Shown here one piece after another: positions 21,169 to 35,160 of a DNA stretch of 64,000 bases. This DNA is from Epiperipatus broadwayi (taxonomy: Eukaryota; Onychophora; Udeonychophora; Euonychophora; Peripatidae). The position numbers and the translations under genes were made by a program. The notes under the pieces are model-generated. The model ran no database searches, was not told the DNA's origin, and worked only from the letters and a program-made list of their open reading frames with translations. Location of the stretch: the NCBI GenBank assembly GCA_028023455.1, contig JAQFVV010000315.1:416501-480500 (forward strand). The letters are read 5' to 3'. The stretch's first letter is position 1. Each line of letters begins with the position of its first letter.

Positions 21169-24100
21169 CAAGAAATCCTCAATCTTAAAGGTAAAATAAA
21201 TGTGAATAGTTTCTTTGTAATAAGATTAATGTATACTGCTGTCATAAGACACAAATATTTAAAAAAAAACCCAGGTATATCACTCAGAGCATATTTAATT
21301 GTGATGAAAGTCAAAAATTTTGCTATTTACTTTATTTAAAAAACAAAACAAGATACAACGATATTATTTAAGTTTATTCTTATGGTTTTTCAATAAATGA
21401 AAAAAATATATAAATGTGTTTCCTCAATTTATTTTTAATATCTGTACCATTATTTTCTAAAAAAAAATGTTTATACTATAATTTAAATTTGTATATGCAT
21501 AATATACATATAAGTGTCTGTGTTATAACACTTGCAATTCAATAAACAATGTGTATTCTATTGTAACAAAATTTATCAATAAAACAACCTGTTTTGTGCT
21601 ATATGTTATTTACATGAGAGTGTTTCGAAAAAAATATAGCATATGCCATGACTCCACTGTATATGCTTATTATATAGAGGCATAAAATCTTTTTTCACAT
21701 AATTGGAAGATTACTTAAACCACTGTGTCTTTAGAAATTAAAATTTATAGATTTGACCCATCTATACTAGATCTGTTTTATATATTTACCAATCATTTAA
21801 ATTCTTTATTAAATTTTACTTTATTTTTTATTAAATATATTTTTTCAACTTTAATTCAGTCATATGATTAAAATGTTGCATTTTATAATTAACTGATATT
21901 GATAATGTAACAATTGTTTTATTTAACATTTTAGCTAAAAACTCAATATTTTAAGTGACACTCATTACTTTATTTTAAGATAAAAAATTTCATCTTTTTA
22001 AAAACTTCTGTGGGGGGAGAGGAAATTCAGGATGGAAAATTCATTTGCATCTTTCTATTTTAATGTAATGTTTATATTATCATTTTATTCATTTTACCAC
22101 ATTAAACTATTTTTTTTTTCTGAAAAAAAAAACAAATTTCATCTATAAAAATAATATAGTTTTGCTAAAAAGTGTTTGAAGTGGTTTGGATAAATTGTAT
22201 TTAACCCACTTATACTTCAAATGATAGAAAAATGTCTTTTGGGAAATTTACCCCTTGGTGAATTTTTCTGTAAGTATTATACATTAAATTGTGTGTAAAA
22301 TGATATACTTTATTATAATAAATTTTTTCCCCAAACATTCTGTGCTAAAAGGCTGGAAAATCAAAATTCATGCTCAACAATAGACATAAGTTCCACCCTG
22401 ATATGATCATGCATTATGTGTTGCCATGGCTGTAAAACATTTAATATTTTATGACATTGAAATTTCCAGTGATGCAAAAACATGTTTATTTGCAAATTTA
22501 TTATGGTTTTAGATATTTTTAAAAAATAATTTGCACTATATTTATTAGATATTAAGAAATATAATTTATTAATGACTTATTTTGACTTGAAATACTTTAT
22601 TTTCAAAAATGTAACATTATATTAGCAGCTAACATAAAAATGGTCAGAAGCAAATTTGATGACCATCAATGATGGAAACAATTTACTTGATATTTACAAT
22701 TAAGAAAAAAATTGCAAATTTGCAATAAATATTAAAAACTTAAACTTTTAAAGTGTAATTCATTAGCTATTAGAGAAATAAATATTTTTTTATTCAGCTG
22801 TATAAACATAATGAATATTAAGAAAAATTTTGTTGATTTTATAAACTGAAAATAATCTTTCTAGAAACAATAACATATAATGTCTTTGTTTTGATTACAA
22901 TCTAATTTTTTAAATAGCTACAAAAACAAAATGTGAGCATTTAAAATTTATTCTGTACCAAATAAAAATATCTATCAAATGAAGTCAAATTTATTATTTT
23001 CTGATATGTAATAGTAACTTTATCATATATTTTACATTGATGTGTGAGACAAAGAAAAACATCAAAATAGCAAAGTATAAAATGGTTAATAGAGATAAAT
23101 ATTTTTAACAATAAATGCTTTTATTAGTCATGCATTAAAAAAAAATAATAGTTTCTTCACCAACAATTGATGATTTTAAATTTAACTTGAAATAAAAGCA
23201 TGGGGACTCCAGAAATTAATTAATCCAGTCCCTTGCTATACAAAATAGGAATTGGCTTAATTAATTTCTGAATTGTCCATGCTAATGTTTAATGTTAAAT
23301 CTAAAAATCACAATTGTGTTTGAAAAACTTTTTTTTTCTTTTTACTTCATGGTCTATAAAAACATTTACTATATATATATATATTGAAATGAAAGTGAAG
23401 ATCGAATCTAACCGCAAACTACGATATCTGCTCTACAAGGCACCATCTAGGCATTTAAACCTAGAAAAAATTATAGAGTAGGCAGATACGCGCTGTTAAG
23501 ATTCCACTTTATTTAAATATTCAGATCGTTAGCCCAAGTCACTAGCTCAGTGGAGATGCAAAGATAAAAATCTATATCTTAATTTATATCTTAAATATAA
23601 ATAAATAAAAGCCACTGCCAGAAATTAACACATAAAAATATTTATTTACGCACATATAAAATAATATTTAAATTTTGAGGAATAGATTCAACATTTTAGA
23701 TTTTTCTATTAACTTTTAATTTTACATTTAACTAAATTTCAATGGGTTTAATATTTTATTTAGATAGTCGAGTATGAATAGACTACATAGATCTGCATTT
23801 GAAAAGAAAATATTCTTCCCTGATTTAAACTTAGGCAACAAATTTTGCAATCAAACCAGCGCCAATCCATCTGATACATTTATGTATTCAATGTAGCAGT
23901 AAAATACGACAACACAAAATACTATACTGTCAGGAATATACCATATGATCAGTAAGTAGAATTAGAGAAGACATTGTCTCTCCACCAACAGGAATGTTAC
24001 ATATGTTGGCAAGTAGAACAATAAACATAAAACTCCATAGGAATGGACTGCGGTCCTTTGCCATCTTACAAACCCATCCATAGGCAAACAGAAGGTTGTG

Positions 24101-24785
24101 GCATATATATATAATCCTGCCCATAGAGGATCTCATACAACATCTACAATTACACAAATATATCCAATCCATTGAACCAATTCAAATATGAAATGAATAA
24201 CCTAAGATTATCCTCCCTTAATATAAGTTTACAAAACTATATAGCCATTCACGCCTGACTTAAATTTAACATTTAAATATGTTCGCACAGATTATTTTTA
24301 TACAATTTGTTTTAAAATGGCAAGTACAGATCGGCTGCACAGATTCCATGGTCAAAAACATTCCAAATTAAACACAACCGATGAAAACACAAAGTCAATC
24401 CGATAACGTCAATTGCAAAAGGGAATACGCAAGGCCCCATGGCATTCATCGTAAGATGCCCACATTAACATCGTTGACCTATATATTCCAATCGACTGCG
24501 AAAACCACAACATAATCAACCGCTAACAAATCTATGCAATGTCTATACCCAACTTAAATGTAATGCATTTAATAATTTCTACAATAAATATTACTACAAA
24601 TAAAAATAATAAAATGGAAATGATTTTAGCAAAACTTAACTATATAAATTTAAACAATCAATTATTAATTTGAAAATCAAATAAGAGTTCATTTTAAAAT
24701 TTAAATTAGCTGAATCTTTAAAAAAAAAACAATGATGAAAGTTCTTAATTACTTTTTTGTTGTTGTTAATTTGTAAAGTTCATAG
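21168..24785. other. AT-rich non-coding
   Basis: No supported gene. The part from about 23,390 to 24,540 is less AT-rich. It includes a tRNA-like B-box resemblance on the minus strand near 23,400 (GGTTAGATTCGATC) without a matching cloverleaf, and an 80-codon minus-strand frame (23,930-24,172, hydrophobic) that I cannot assign. Confidence 0.5.
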
Positions 24786-24877
24786 CTCACGGTAGAAGAG
24801 TCCAGGTTTCTGCTTTTAATTCCCGCGATGCCTCCATTGGAAGATAATGTTCTGGAGATGGCAATAGCTGGTTCAAG
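24786..24877 (+). CDS. candidate exon, gene unknown
   Basis: A GC-richer island bounded by a pyrimidine/T-rich tract ending TTCATAG and by a TCAAG/GTATC donor. The frame between is open for 30 codons: LTVEESRFLLLIPAMPP followed by LEDNVLEMAIAGS, with two bases left over at the donor. An internal ATG (24,828) could instead be a translation start (MPPLEDN...). The composition is protein-like and unlike the surrounding chance frames. I do not recognise the gene and found no partner exon within the window. Confidence 0.35.
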
Positions 24878-25438
24878 GTATCACAGTCTTTTCATTTTTC
24901 TTTTTTTAAATAGTGTGGTATGTGCGTCCTACCGCATCTCTCAAACACACAACGCTGGAACTGTCCAAAAAAACTGTATTTCTCTTTTTATATTATCCAC
25001 ATGGATTCAATTAACAAAACGTCACTAATCCATCACTTTCATTAGGGTCCAAGCCAAGGCTTGGTGCTTCCATTGGTCAAGCTAATTTCTCTTTATTTTC
25101 TTATCTATCTTTCATCAGATCATTTTAATTATACAAGAGCCCAAGGCTAGCTTGCTTTTCAAACAATTTATAAACAATCATTTCCATTTACAGATTACAA
25201 GAATTAATTAATACCTGTTTTTATTTTTAAATCTTGTACTTTTTTTATAAAAAAGTACGTTCAAATACTTATTTATTTGTTTTTTTTTAAAAAAAAATAT
25301 TTGTTAAAGTTTGGCATCTGTGCGAATGTATATACGTTTAACAAAACATTTTAATTTTAGCGTTTAGTTTTTTATTTTTATTTGCGAACTTTTAAGTTTT
25401 TATTTTAAATTAATGTAATGACATATTTATATATCGTT

Positions 25439-25441
<3 letters not shown>

Positions 25442-25471
<30 letters not shown>
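25442..25471. repeat. (AT)n microsatellite
   Basis: Uninterrupted AT run of about 30 bases. Confidence 0.95.
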
Positions 25472-25475
<4 letters not shown>

Positions 25476-27839
25476 TTTAAGTTTTTACTGTTGGTCAGTA
25501 AATGAAAATGTAATACTATATTGTACTTTAAATTGATTGGGCATTTGTAATTGATATATATACTATAGATTGGGCATTTGTAATTGATATATATATATAT
25601 ATATATATACTGGAATCTAAGCAAAAAAGAAGAATTGAAAATGAAAAAAAAAAAAACTACAAATATATGCATTCTGTTTGTTGGTAGGATACTATAAATA
25701 TGATTATTAATTAAGAGAGACTCTGATGTATGGAACATGGACTAGACTCAGTGGCAGTTACAATAAAAAAGGATACTTCAGAGACATCTATTAAGATAAA
25801 GGGAACTTAAAAGTAATAATAACATTGCTTATTACACAATAAATAATTATAAATGAAATTAAGCGTGGAAAACTTTACTGTTATTTAAAAAATACTTTTA
25901 AAATTTTAATTTTCTCCATAAAAATATATTCTCTGAGTGTATAAGTTATTTGCACCAACATACACAATTTATACAAATTCTCATCTTGAAATATCTTCAA
26001 TAGTCAATATTCTTCATATAAGAATGTCAAAGAAAACATCAATTCAAGTACTCTACCTTCGCAGAATAAAAATAAAATGCACTATACTTTCTAATAGTAT
26101 ATTAAATGATTAAAGTGTCTTTTCCCACAATAATAAGAAAATTTAAATGAGCAATTTATCCAATAATAGGGATATAATAACAGTAATGATAATCTCAGAG
26201 TTCTAAATATCTCTTAGGAGTTCTTCTTTAATTTTGGTTGCCAAACAAATGACTGATATCCTGGGAGACTAAAATAGGCATATACTTTTCTTATAAGGAA
26301 ATGCTTCCCAATATTTGTCACAATAGAAATAATCACATAAAGAGAATATTTAATTAGCTAAATAATTGCATAATAAAATATACTAAATTCAAAATAATCA
26401 TAGCCATTTAGCCAGGATACCACACATAAACAATAGAAAAAAAAGAGTACATTTTATGTTCTTCTATTAATTCATGGACAACCCAAACTAAATTATTAAG
26501 CAAAATAATTATATCTTTAAGTTATAAAGAAATGATTAACAATGAGTTCAGTTTAAATGTAGCTTGAATAATATTCAACAATGAATTATATCAACTTGAA
26601 TATATCTTAAAAAATTCAATTTTTGATTTCCCTTATATGCAATTCCAATATTTGGAATTGAAAAGTTTCTGTAAAGATTCTTATTGGAAAGGTCATGATT
26701 GGGAACTGCAAAATTTGGTTATCTGTTACCTAGATTTCTAATAGAAATCAGAATTGTGAACCTGGTGAACTTTGTAAATAATAAACTTAATGACTTGAGT
26801 GAACTCATAAAACTTAGGGAACTCAAGACAAATGACATATAGAAAACAAAAACTAAAGATTTTTAAAACAATAACAATGAGATTTATTACTAATTAAGTA
26901 TAAAAATAACATGTACATGTTTATATTTACATAAAACTTGGAAGCACTTGCCAATATCGGCACTACTACAAATAGTTGAAATCAATTGGTACATAAACAC
27001 ATCCAGACCTTTATAAACAGATTTTCCAAGGTTTACATAAAAATCTTTTGGTTGATTATACATTAAATATTCTCAATGGGGATATTGGTTTAGCAATAAA
27101 ATTAATTTGTATTTTAAATCAGCTTATGAACAATTTCTATTAAAATTTTAACTAAGTAATACCAAAATTATAGCTTATACCAAACTGAGAAATAATTTAA
27201 TTTAAAATAACACATTTGTGAAGTAAGTTTTGATATAGCCTTAGAAGGCAGATTATCATACAATTAGTCTAGATTAAAATTATCTAAGCCTAAATAAATA
27301 ATATACTAATATAATACTGATAAGTATGGAATCTAGGAACTGAATTAATTTTGCATAATACTCTAACTGGGTTTGAATAAGCAGACTGGTAGAATATCAA
27401 TAATTATAAGATTTAGACAACTTAACTAATACTGCCTAACACTGTTTTAAAACTTCTAAATAAATTATTAAATGAAAATATGGGCTATTTACCAGAAGTC
27501 ATACACACAAAACATATCAAATTACTGTTGACATAATAATTATAAGCATAATATTTAAAAAGTAAATGACTTACAAATCCATTGGTGAGGTGATCCAGAT
27601 GGGTATACAGCTAATATAATGTATATGTATTATCTAGATGCCAAGTGTTAATATTAAACATTTAGACTTATAAATATCCTGTTGGTTTATGTGTGGTTGG
27701 TTAAACAATACAGACTTTGTTATACACAACTAAGCCCTGTACATAGTTCAACCTGAAGAATTGACTTATCATTGTCATGTAAAATGTAATACAAAGTTAG
27801 CTTCACCTACTAGTGGAAAATATATATAAAATTTATCAT

Positions 27840-28040
27840 GAGTGATAGGCAAAACATTGGCTCCGCAGAGCAAGAAAAATATCAATACCAATGGTGGCTT
27901 TCAAATATCTATATCTGAGGCAAAAACCGATGTCTGGACTTTGATACAGCACATCAGAAACAGTGGGAAGATGCACCAAAATGTATCTATGAACTTCTCC
28001 AGAGATCTAGGTACCTTCAGTAATAATAATGAGTGCTAAG
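27840..28040 (+). pseudogene. possible coding remnant, unknown
   Basis: A patch less AT-rich than its surroundings. One plus frame (from about 27,919) reads RCLDFDTAHQKQWEDA and on to PKCIYELLQRSRYLQ before stops. Another frame is open for 65 codons from 27,842. Either could be a remnant of an old element or exon; the first looks more protein-like. No family recognised. Confidence 0.2.
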
Positions 28041-28769
28041 CATCATGAAAATACAAAGCACTATCAACTCATGGAATACACATCAACAATGAGAAGAGCA
28101 TCTCAATCCCACAAATCACAATAAACAATTATAAAATATAGGCCTAATTTTCTAATGCAAACACTTCATTCAAACCAATGGCAAGATAACAACTTAACAT
28201 TAGTAATCTGACTAAATTAATATTCACATATAAAATTAGCAAAACAATAAGCAATGTCTAAAACAAACAGTAGTAGTTAGTCAAACGACTATCAAATTAT
28301 TTAGAAATAAGAACCCAATAAAACTTTGGCCATAGATAACAAATTATATACATATATGTAATATACCTTATAAAATTTAAAGAAATAAAGTGGACATAAT
28401 GCAAAATAATGTAAAGTAATATGAAACAGATAAATATGCAAGTAACTTGGTCTCTAATGGAAAGCTATTATATCATAATAGATATAAACATACTAGACTT
28501 CTAATAAACACATTTAAAACTGTTTTATCAATAAGTGAATGAAGCACTTATAAACCTTGTAAAAGAAAATAAATGTAATGAATGAATATCTCTACAAGAT
28601 AAATATTGTCAAATTTAAACTAACCAGCACATAATGAAATGTATAAAATTTACCTGAGAATGTGTAGAAATACCAAACACATTCGAGCATAAACCAAATT
28701 AAGACAATAACACCAACAAATATACCTTGACATATAAGAGAATTATGATATCATGATAATATTAAAGTA

Positions 28770-28791
28770 GTATATATATATATATATATAT

Positions 28792-28837
<46 letters not shown>
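28770..28837. repeat. (AT)n microsatellite, interrupted
   Basis: Two AT runs separated by a single C at about 28,794. Confidence 0.97.
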
Positions 28838-28842
<5 letters not shown>

Positions 28843-31356
28843 GACATAGTTCATTAATGAAAATATTTCATTGTGAGCAATCTGCTGAGAGTGTGAAGTT
28901 CTTTTCTGGTGGTTTGTCCATGTAAGGAAAGTTCTGTATCAGTGAAAAATTAGCATTTTTATTAAAAGTGGCAAATGTAACTCCAGATAAGCATAATATA
29001 AGCATTTAAAGTTCTTAATCCTAAATTATATCTAAATATTAAATTCATTATTATTGCAAGAAATTGGCCAGTATGACAGCTAGCTTCAAAAATATTCATT
29101 CAACAATGTTGAAGAACAGCCTTATTTGTCTTACAGAAAATTTTCTGGATCCATGGTTCTAGTGGAATTAACAAAATATCCATAACTTGTTTTTTAAAAG
29201 AAGCAGCCACAACAGAAAATTTAATTTAGCAAAATAATAAAAGCCAATTTCAGGTACTGTTTTCTTTAAGTAAAATTAACAATATTTTCTTTAAAAACAT
29301 TTTTTAAAAATTAAATAGTCCACAAATAACACAGTTCATATCAAAACATCCCTAGTAGATTAATACTGCAAACTATTTTAAGTTGACAAATAAATATATT
29401 TCAAGGATTCTTCGTTCGCATCCTTATATAACATTATTACAATTAAAATTCAGAGAGAATGAAGCATATAACAATTATTTATATATTTTTTAAATACAAA
29501 GAAGTTTGTCAAATCCCAGTTTTCTCACAAATATTTTATTTAATAGCACAAATTTGGAGACAGCAAATATAATTAAATAACAGTTTCTCCTGTGCTAAAA
29601 CAACAAGTTATTATTTTTTTTATAACTGCATAATTAATTTTCAAGAGATAAGCATTGTATTATATTCATTATCTGTTAATATGGCATATAATTATTTCAA
29701 GCAGTTCATATAATAAAAGCGGTCAGCATAGCATTTTATTTATATTTTAAAGTTCGAATATTCTAAGCTCTTTGTTTTAAATTTAAGTTTTCTTCTTTTA
29801 AAATAATCATGGATAATAATCAGATGAATTAGCATAATGTTCTGCATAATTCTGTGAATTATCATTTTGAAACATATCACCTGGTTTATTTTAAGATTTA
29901 TAATTAAGCACAATGAAAGAAATTTACTTTTTAAAATGAAATTTCTTTTACATAGCATTTTGTTAGTAATTTAAAATAAGAAAGTTTGAAATTGAATTAC
30001 AGTATACAATAAAGCAAGAATTACATTATTTGGTTAGCAAAACATTGTAGGTTTTAAAAATAATAAAATTAATAGTTTATACTTTGATTAAAACGAAAAA
30101 AAATAATAAAAAAATATTACTATTCTTAGTATCTCACAGAAGTTGTTCCCAGCAACATTTAATAGAAGAGATGGTAAATAAGAGTCAGCACAGCACACAA
30201 AAGAAAAGAAAGAATCTGTGAGAGTCTATCAGGATCTGTCTTAAAAATAATGGTCTGAACTTTTATATCAGTTTACCAAATCACTCAAATCTTTAACCAC
30301 CACCCCAAAAAGGGGGACATCTGTGACCAAATTGTTAATTAATTTCCAATAATTAACTAAGATTAATTACATCATATTAACCTAGATTATTTTAAAATAA
30401 CCATGGTCTTAATAGTGTTGAGATGAAGAAAAGTTCATTATTTATTAATTAACAAACTTAAATAACAAAACAAGATAATTTAGATAATTATTATATTTTG
30501 TTCTTAAATAAAATAACTCTTTTCTTCACCTCTTTTGTTTATTTAAAGACTTTTCAAATTTTAAATTTAATCCTTTATTTTGCATGTTTAATAAAATATG
30601 TAATATTAAAATTTTGACTCTAAAAATTAAATATCTGCAAATTAAAGCCAAGTAAGTATTAAATACACATGAGCACAAACATTTAAACAAATGTAGACAG
30701 AAAATTAACCATTTCTTTAATTTAAAGCTACCCTATGAAATAAATTGTAGTTGATTTAAATAACTAAATCTATTATTCAACTACATAAACTAAATGGCCA
30801 TAGAAAAATCTGGCCTGAGACACCCTTTTTACAATAACTTCAGTTTTAATTATATTAGAGTCAAAAAACTACATTAATAAAAACTAAGGAAAACAATAAG
30901 TCTAATACAAATAGTGATAACCATTTAAAAATAAGAAAAAAGAAATTTCAACATCTTAAATAATTATTACTTTATTGTTTGATCATAATTTCTAATTCAT
31001 CATTAACTAAGTTTAAATTACAACCCCAGTGATAATTTCTTTGTATTCATCACAAAATTATTTTTCAAACCATATATACTGTCTTACCTGAGATAATCTA
31101 TAGCTTCAAAATTTCCAAAAGTATTTTACATAAGAATTCTTCATTTTTATCTTGTACCACAACTGTTACCAAATGCCAAAAGTGTCTATAAGAAAAAGAT
31201 TAATTCTAATAAAATGTACAAAATAAATCATTTCCAGAAGATAGATATGCATTTGTCATCATAAGAATTGGCTTCTTGTCTATCTAAAACTAGAAATTGT
31301 AGGCTACTGTCTCTATCACTGATAAAATGAGTTTCATCTCTTCATTTTATATTTTT

Positions 31357-31435
31357 TGTGTACATCAGTGATTTTTATCTTCTTTATGCACACCAATGAT
31401 GTTTATATTCTTTATGCACATCAGTGATGCTATCT
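31357..31435 (+). repeat. short tandem repeat, about 33-bp unit
   Basis: Two to three imperfect units with the core CTTTATGCACAYCARTGATG. Confidence 0.7.
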
Positions 31436-31739
31436 TTTTATATTTATTGTTTCACATAGATATAAATTATTTGCATATAGTCCATTTGTTAGCTATAGAT
31501 TTGAAAATAATGTGATGAACATATAGCAAAACCAGAGTGACTCCATAGCATGAGTATCAAGGAATAAAAACAAGAATCAGAATTTGATTATTTGTCTGCA
31601 TATGCTATCTTTTTATACATTTGATTATTAGTTTTATAAATAGTTACTGGTTGTTTTTCTCATCCCTGGTGTTCACCTTGAGATGTCACTATTTCTAGGT
31701 CAATTCCTAGAAATATACCATTTCACCCAACAAAAGAGA

Positions 31740-32030
31740 AATTTTTCTATGTTATAAATGCAGAAAAGAGTCCTACCGTTATGTTGGACGGAGAAGGCGG
31801 TGGCAAAAGCCAACACAAAGAGACTTCTTTCTATGATAAAACACAGAAAGAGTTCCTGACGGCTGCCAGTTATGGCTTTGTTCTATGCTAAGAGCAAAGA
31901 GAAAGAAATACCTTGATTGGCTGCTGTAGTAGTTGATTTTGTTCATCATTTTCTCATAATAGTAGAATATCTGTTTTCTCTGTAGTTTCATGTGAGAGTG
32001 TGTGTATTTGAAGCAGTCATAGTTTTTTAA
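31740..32030. other. GC-richer island, no assignable gene
   Basis: Noticeably less AT-rich than its neighbours, with a 70-codon minus-strand frame (31,779-31,991). Nothing recognisable in the translation, and no clear splice sites. A hairpin ACCCTCAAAA...TTTTGAGGGT follows at about 32,130-32,155. Confidence 0.3.
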
Positions 32031-32130
32031 AATTTGATAATACGTCTATTTTTTTTTTAATGTGTTGTAACTTACTTTACTGTTGTAAGTTTAATAATAA
32101 TGTCCTGAAGATTCCATTATGAATGGGTAA

Positions 32131-32154
32131 CCCTCAAAAATTGCTTTTGAGGGT
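32131..32154. other. 10-bp perfect hairpin
   Basis: ACCCTCAAAA and TTTTGAGGGT separated by a short loop. Function unknown. Confidence 0.7.
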
Positions 32155-32234
32155 GCGGAAGTGAAAAAAAATTGAAGGATTACACGAAAAGTACCATTTT
32201 TTTGAGAATTTGTTCATGATCAGTTACTTTTACT

Positions 32235-32740
32235 ATATATATATGCACAAACAAAAACAACCGAGTGTCTAATTATTAGGAATTACTTGTACAAAAAAGA
32301 AAATTAGTCGGGTATTATTATTATTTTTTGTTACATTTATTGTTTCAAAATAAGATTAGTTTTTATATCTACACACTAACAAAAACAACCCAGTTCCTGA
32401 TTAATTACTGTCTTTAAAAAAATAGCAAATTCAATGGGGTTTGATTTTTTCAATGGAGTGTTTGAATTACAGTTTGTCTGTTTTTATATATACACAAGAT
32501 TTACCAAAAAAAAAAAAAAAACCACTTTCTGATTAATTACTGTCAAAAGAAATGCAAATTAGTCGGCTATCATTTTTAAATTTAGTATTTCAATAATGGT
32601 ACCCTTTTTATATAGACAGACTTAACAAAAACAACCCACTTTCTGATTCATTACTGACACCCCCCCCAAAAAAAAAAAAAAAAAGAAAATGGAAATTAGT
32701 CGGGTATCATTTTTCAATTGAGTCTTTCAATGACAGTCCT
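32235..32740 (+). repeat. minisatellite, about 122-127-bp unit, four copies
   Basis: Four diverged units share, in order: a TATATACAC-like start, AACAAAAACAACC, CTGATTAATTACTG, a variable poly-A tract, AAATTAGTCGGGTATC and a TTTCAAT tail. Homopolymer tracts vary strongly between units (15 or more A in two of them). Confidence 0.8.
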
Positions 32741-32847
32741 TACTAATAGTAGTCAGGTATCAATTCTAAATTGTAGTATATAAATTACGTTACTTTTGAT
32801 AGATTTAGAATTACGTATTGCTTTTTTAATAAAATGATTGATTTAAA

Positions 32848-33330
32848 ACTCTTGACCAAAAATATCATAACTTTAAAAAAACACACACATAAAGTCCAAA
32901 AAAAAAAAATGAGAAAAAGCCCGTAACTTTAAAGACACACACACACAAACTAAAAAAAACAATCTAAGATTAATAAACATTGACTTATTACGTTTTACTT
33001 TTGAATCAAATAATTGATTTACTCTTGCAAAAAAAAATACCGTAACATTAAAAAGACACACATAAAGTCCCAAAAAAAATTGGAAAAAGCCCCATAACTT
33101 TAAAGACACACACACAAATTCAAAAACAAGATAAGATTAATAAACATTTACTTATTACGGTCTTGCTTTTGAATAAAATTATTGATTTACTCTTGCAAAA
33201 AAAAAAAAAGACCGTAACTTTAAAAAGACACACGTAAAGTCAAAAAAAAAAAAATTAGAAACACACAATAACTTTAAAAACACACACACACAAACTCAAA
33301 AACAAGATAAGATTAATAAACATTTACAAA
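32848..33330 (+). repeat. minisatellite, about 170-bp unit, about three copies
   Basis: Units start ACTCTTG at 32,848, 33,021 and 33,189. Each contains two half-units of the form AACTTTAAARACACACAC followed by an A-rich tract, then AGATTAATAAACATT and TTATTACG. Repeated ACACAC and poly-A tracts vary in length. Confidence 0.85.
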
Positions 33331-33521
33331 AATGAAAAAAAACTAACATCATATAATAGTATTAGTTAGTAGAATATTTTATTACAAATCTAAGAAATCA
33401 GATCTTTTTATATCAAATCGATCATTTAGGTCTGGCCTGGAATCGTTATATGTATATGTTTTTGATTAGCATCAACACCATCCTGTGGGGAACACCAGGG
33501 ATGAGAAAACAATCTAATTAC

Positions 33522-33830
33522 TTGTAAACACAAAAACATCATATAAACAAAATAATAAATAATAAATTATTAAACTTTTTGAGAATCATTATTTTTATAA
33601 AATTAGTTTATTTTTATAAAATAAATGAATTAAAACTTCGAAAATTACCGTAGATTTATGTACATTTGATTGTTAGCTTTGTAAATCATTACTTGTAAGC
33701 ACACCATGTAAACATAATAATACATAATAAATTATTAAACTTTTTGAGAATCATTATTTTATGAAATAAATTTATTTTTATAAAATAAGTGCATTAGAAT
33801 TTAGAAAATTACCATAGATATGAATTCCAT
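33522..33830 (+). repeat. 171-bp tandem duplication
   Basis: Two units starting CTTGTAARCACA (33,522 and 33,693) share TAAATTATTAAACTTTTTGA and TTTATTTTTATAAAATAA, with modest divergence. Confidence 0.8.
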
Positions 33831-34792
33831 ATGAGCATAAATAAATATATAATTTATATAGACACACACCAGCTACAAACTAAAATTAATAATAATTAAA
33901 TCATTATTTCAAATACTTAAAAAAATTAAAATATTGTTCAACAAATTAAAATGTTATACTTATGAGCTGGTGTTCTGATTATGTTTAGACTCCATCAAAT
34001 GTCTTGTTTGTGAATCAGAGTACTTTTATTTTGATAAAAGTGTATTTGAATGTCAATAAGTATTTTCTGTCTTTATCACTTTGTAAAAATTACAAAATTG
34101 ATAAAAAATTTAAATGTGCCAGTCATTAAAAAAATTTGTAAAAAATCCGATTTTTATCAGTTTTTTGTGAAAGACATCATTAGAAAACTACATCAGAGAT
34201 CTATCAAAAGCCCCTATTTCCATTAACATCATGCTTATAGTTTTTATGTTAGTGAAGAAAAAACAACATGTCAACTGATCAAATAAGACATGTGGGTCAC
34301 CCACTTGATGGGCCAGACCTATTAAATAACTGTCTTAGTGAACTTTATTAAATAAATTTTTTGTCTTACTTAACTATTTTGTAAGACAATATACAATCAT
34401 TTAATATTCTATTTAACAAACATTTTTTAAAAAAATACTTATTTAAAAAAATAGCTTTATTAATTGAAGACATTATTTAAAAGATTATTTATTTAATATT
34501 ATTTACTCTCTCATTTTTAAAACAACATTTAGCTAAATTTTAATTTTATGTAGATACATGTCTAACTATAATGAAAGCTACCTTAATAAAATATTTTAAA
34601 TAATTAAAATCATTAACTATTTATGCAGCTAAAAATATAATAATGGCATGTATTTTACATTCAGATTGATAAAATGACTTGCATACAATCTCTTACTCTT
34701 AATTATTTACTATGTATTTTTTAAAATTAATAAATATAGCAAATCATTGCATTAAAGCATGCAAAAGAAACTATTTGCAAGAGCACAGGATT

Positions 34793-34795
<3 letters not shown>

Positions 34796-34876
<81 letters not shown>
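34796..34876. repeat. (AT)n microsatellite
   Basis: About 40 uninterrupted dinucleotides. Confidence 0.98.
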
Positions 34877-34879
<3 letters not shown>

Positions 34880-34886
34880 ACAGTAA

Positions 34887-35160
34887 TTGCCTTTTTTAAC
34901 AATTGGAATTTGATCAAAATAACAATTATAATTAAAAAAACAATATTTTCAAATTAAATTTAATCTAAGCTCTATTATAAACATCTAACAAGTGTCCACA
35001 TATATGGAAAAACCCTATACAATTATAATTTTAATTGTCTAATTTATATAGTCACAAATGATGACCAGAATGAACACATAAAAAAAAAAACAAGTCCATA
35101 AGCATTTTCAATCTTGTTTCATTGTTGTTATGCCCTTCCATATTAATATTACTATTAAAT
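34887..35160 (+). repeat. dispersed repeat, copy 1
   Basis: About 270 bp that recurs in the same orientation at about 36,458-36,730. Shared landmarks: TTTGATCAAAATAACAATTATAA (first 20 bases shown by TTGATCAAAATAACAATTAT), CTATACAATT, TTTAATTG and ATATAGTCA followed by ATGACCAG/ATAACCAG and TGAACA. Non-coding; origin unknown. Confidence 0.6.

Larger units (their letters stand above)
24878..31350. other. AT-rich non-coding with microsatellites
   Basis: Long stretch without a supported gene. It contains (AT)n at 25,442-25,471, 25,587-25,609 and 28,770-28,837, a 33-bp direct duplication (GATTGGGCATTTGTAATTGA at about 25,536 and 25,569), and a slightly GC-richer coding-like patch near 27,840-28,040, listed separately. 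Confidence 0.5.

Noticed and set aside
23390-23500. tRNA-like B box on the minus strand
   Set aside because: GGTTAGATTCGATC resembles a B box, but no A box or cloverleaf could be drawn.
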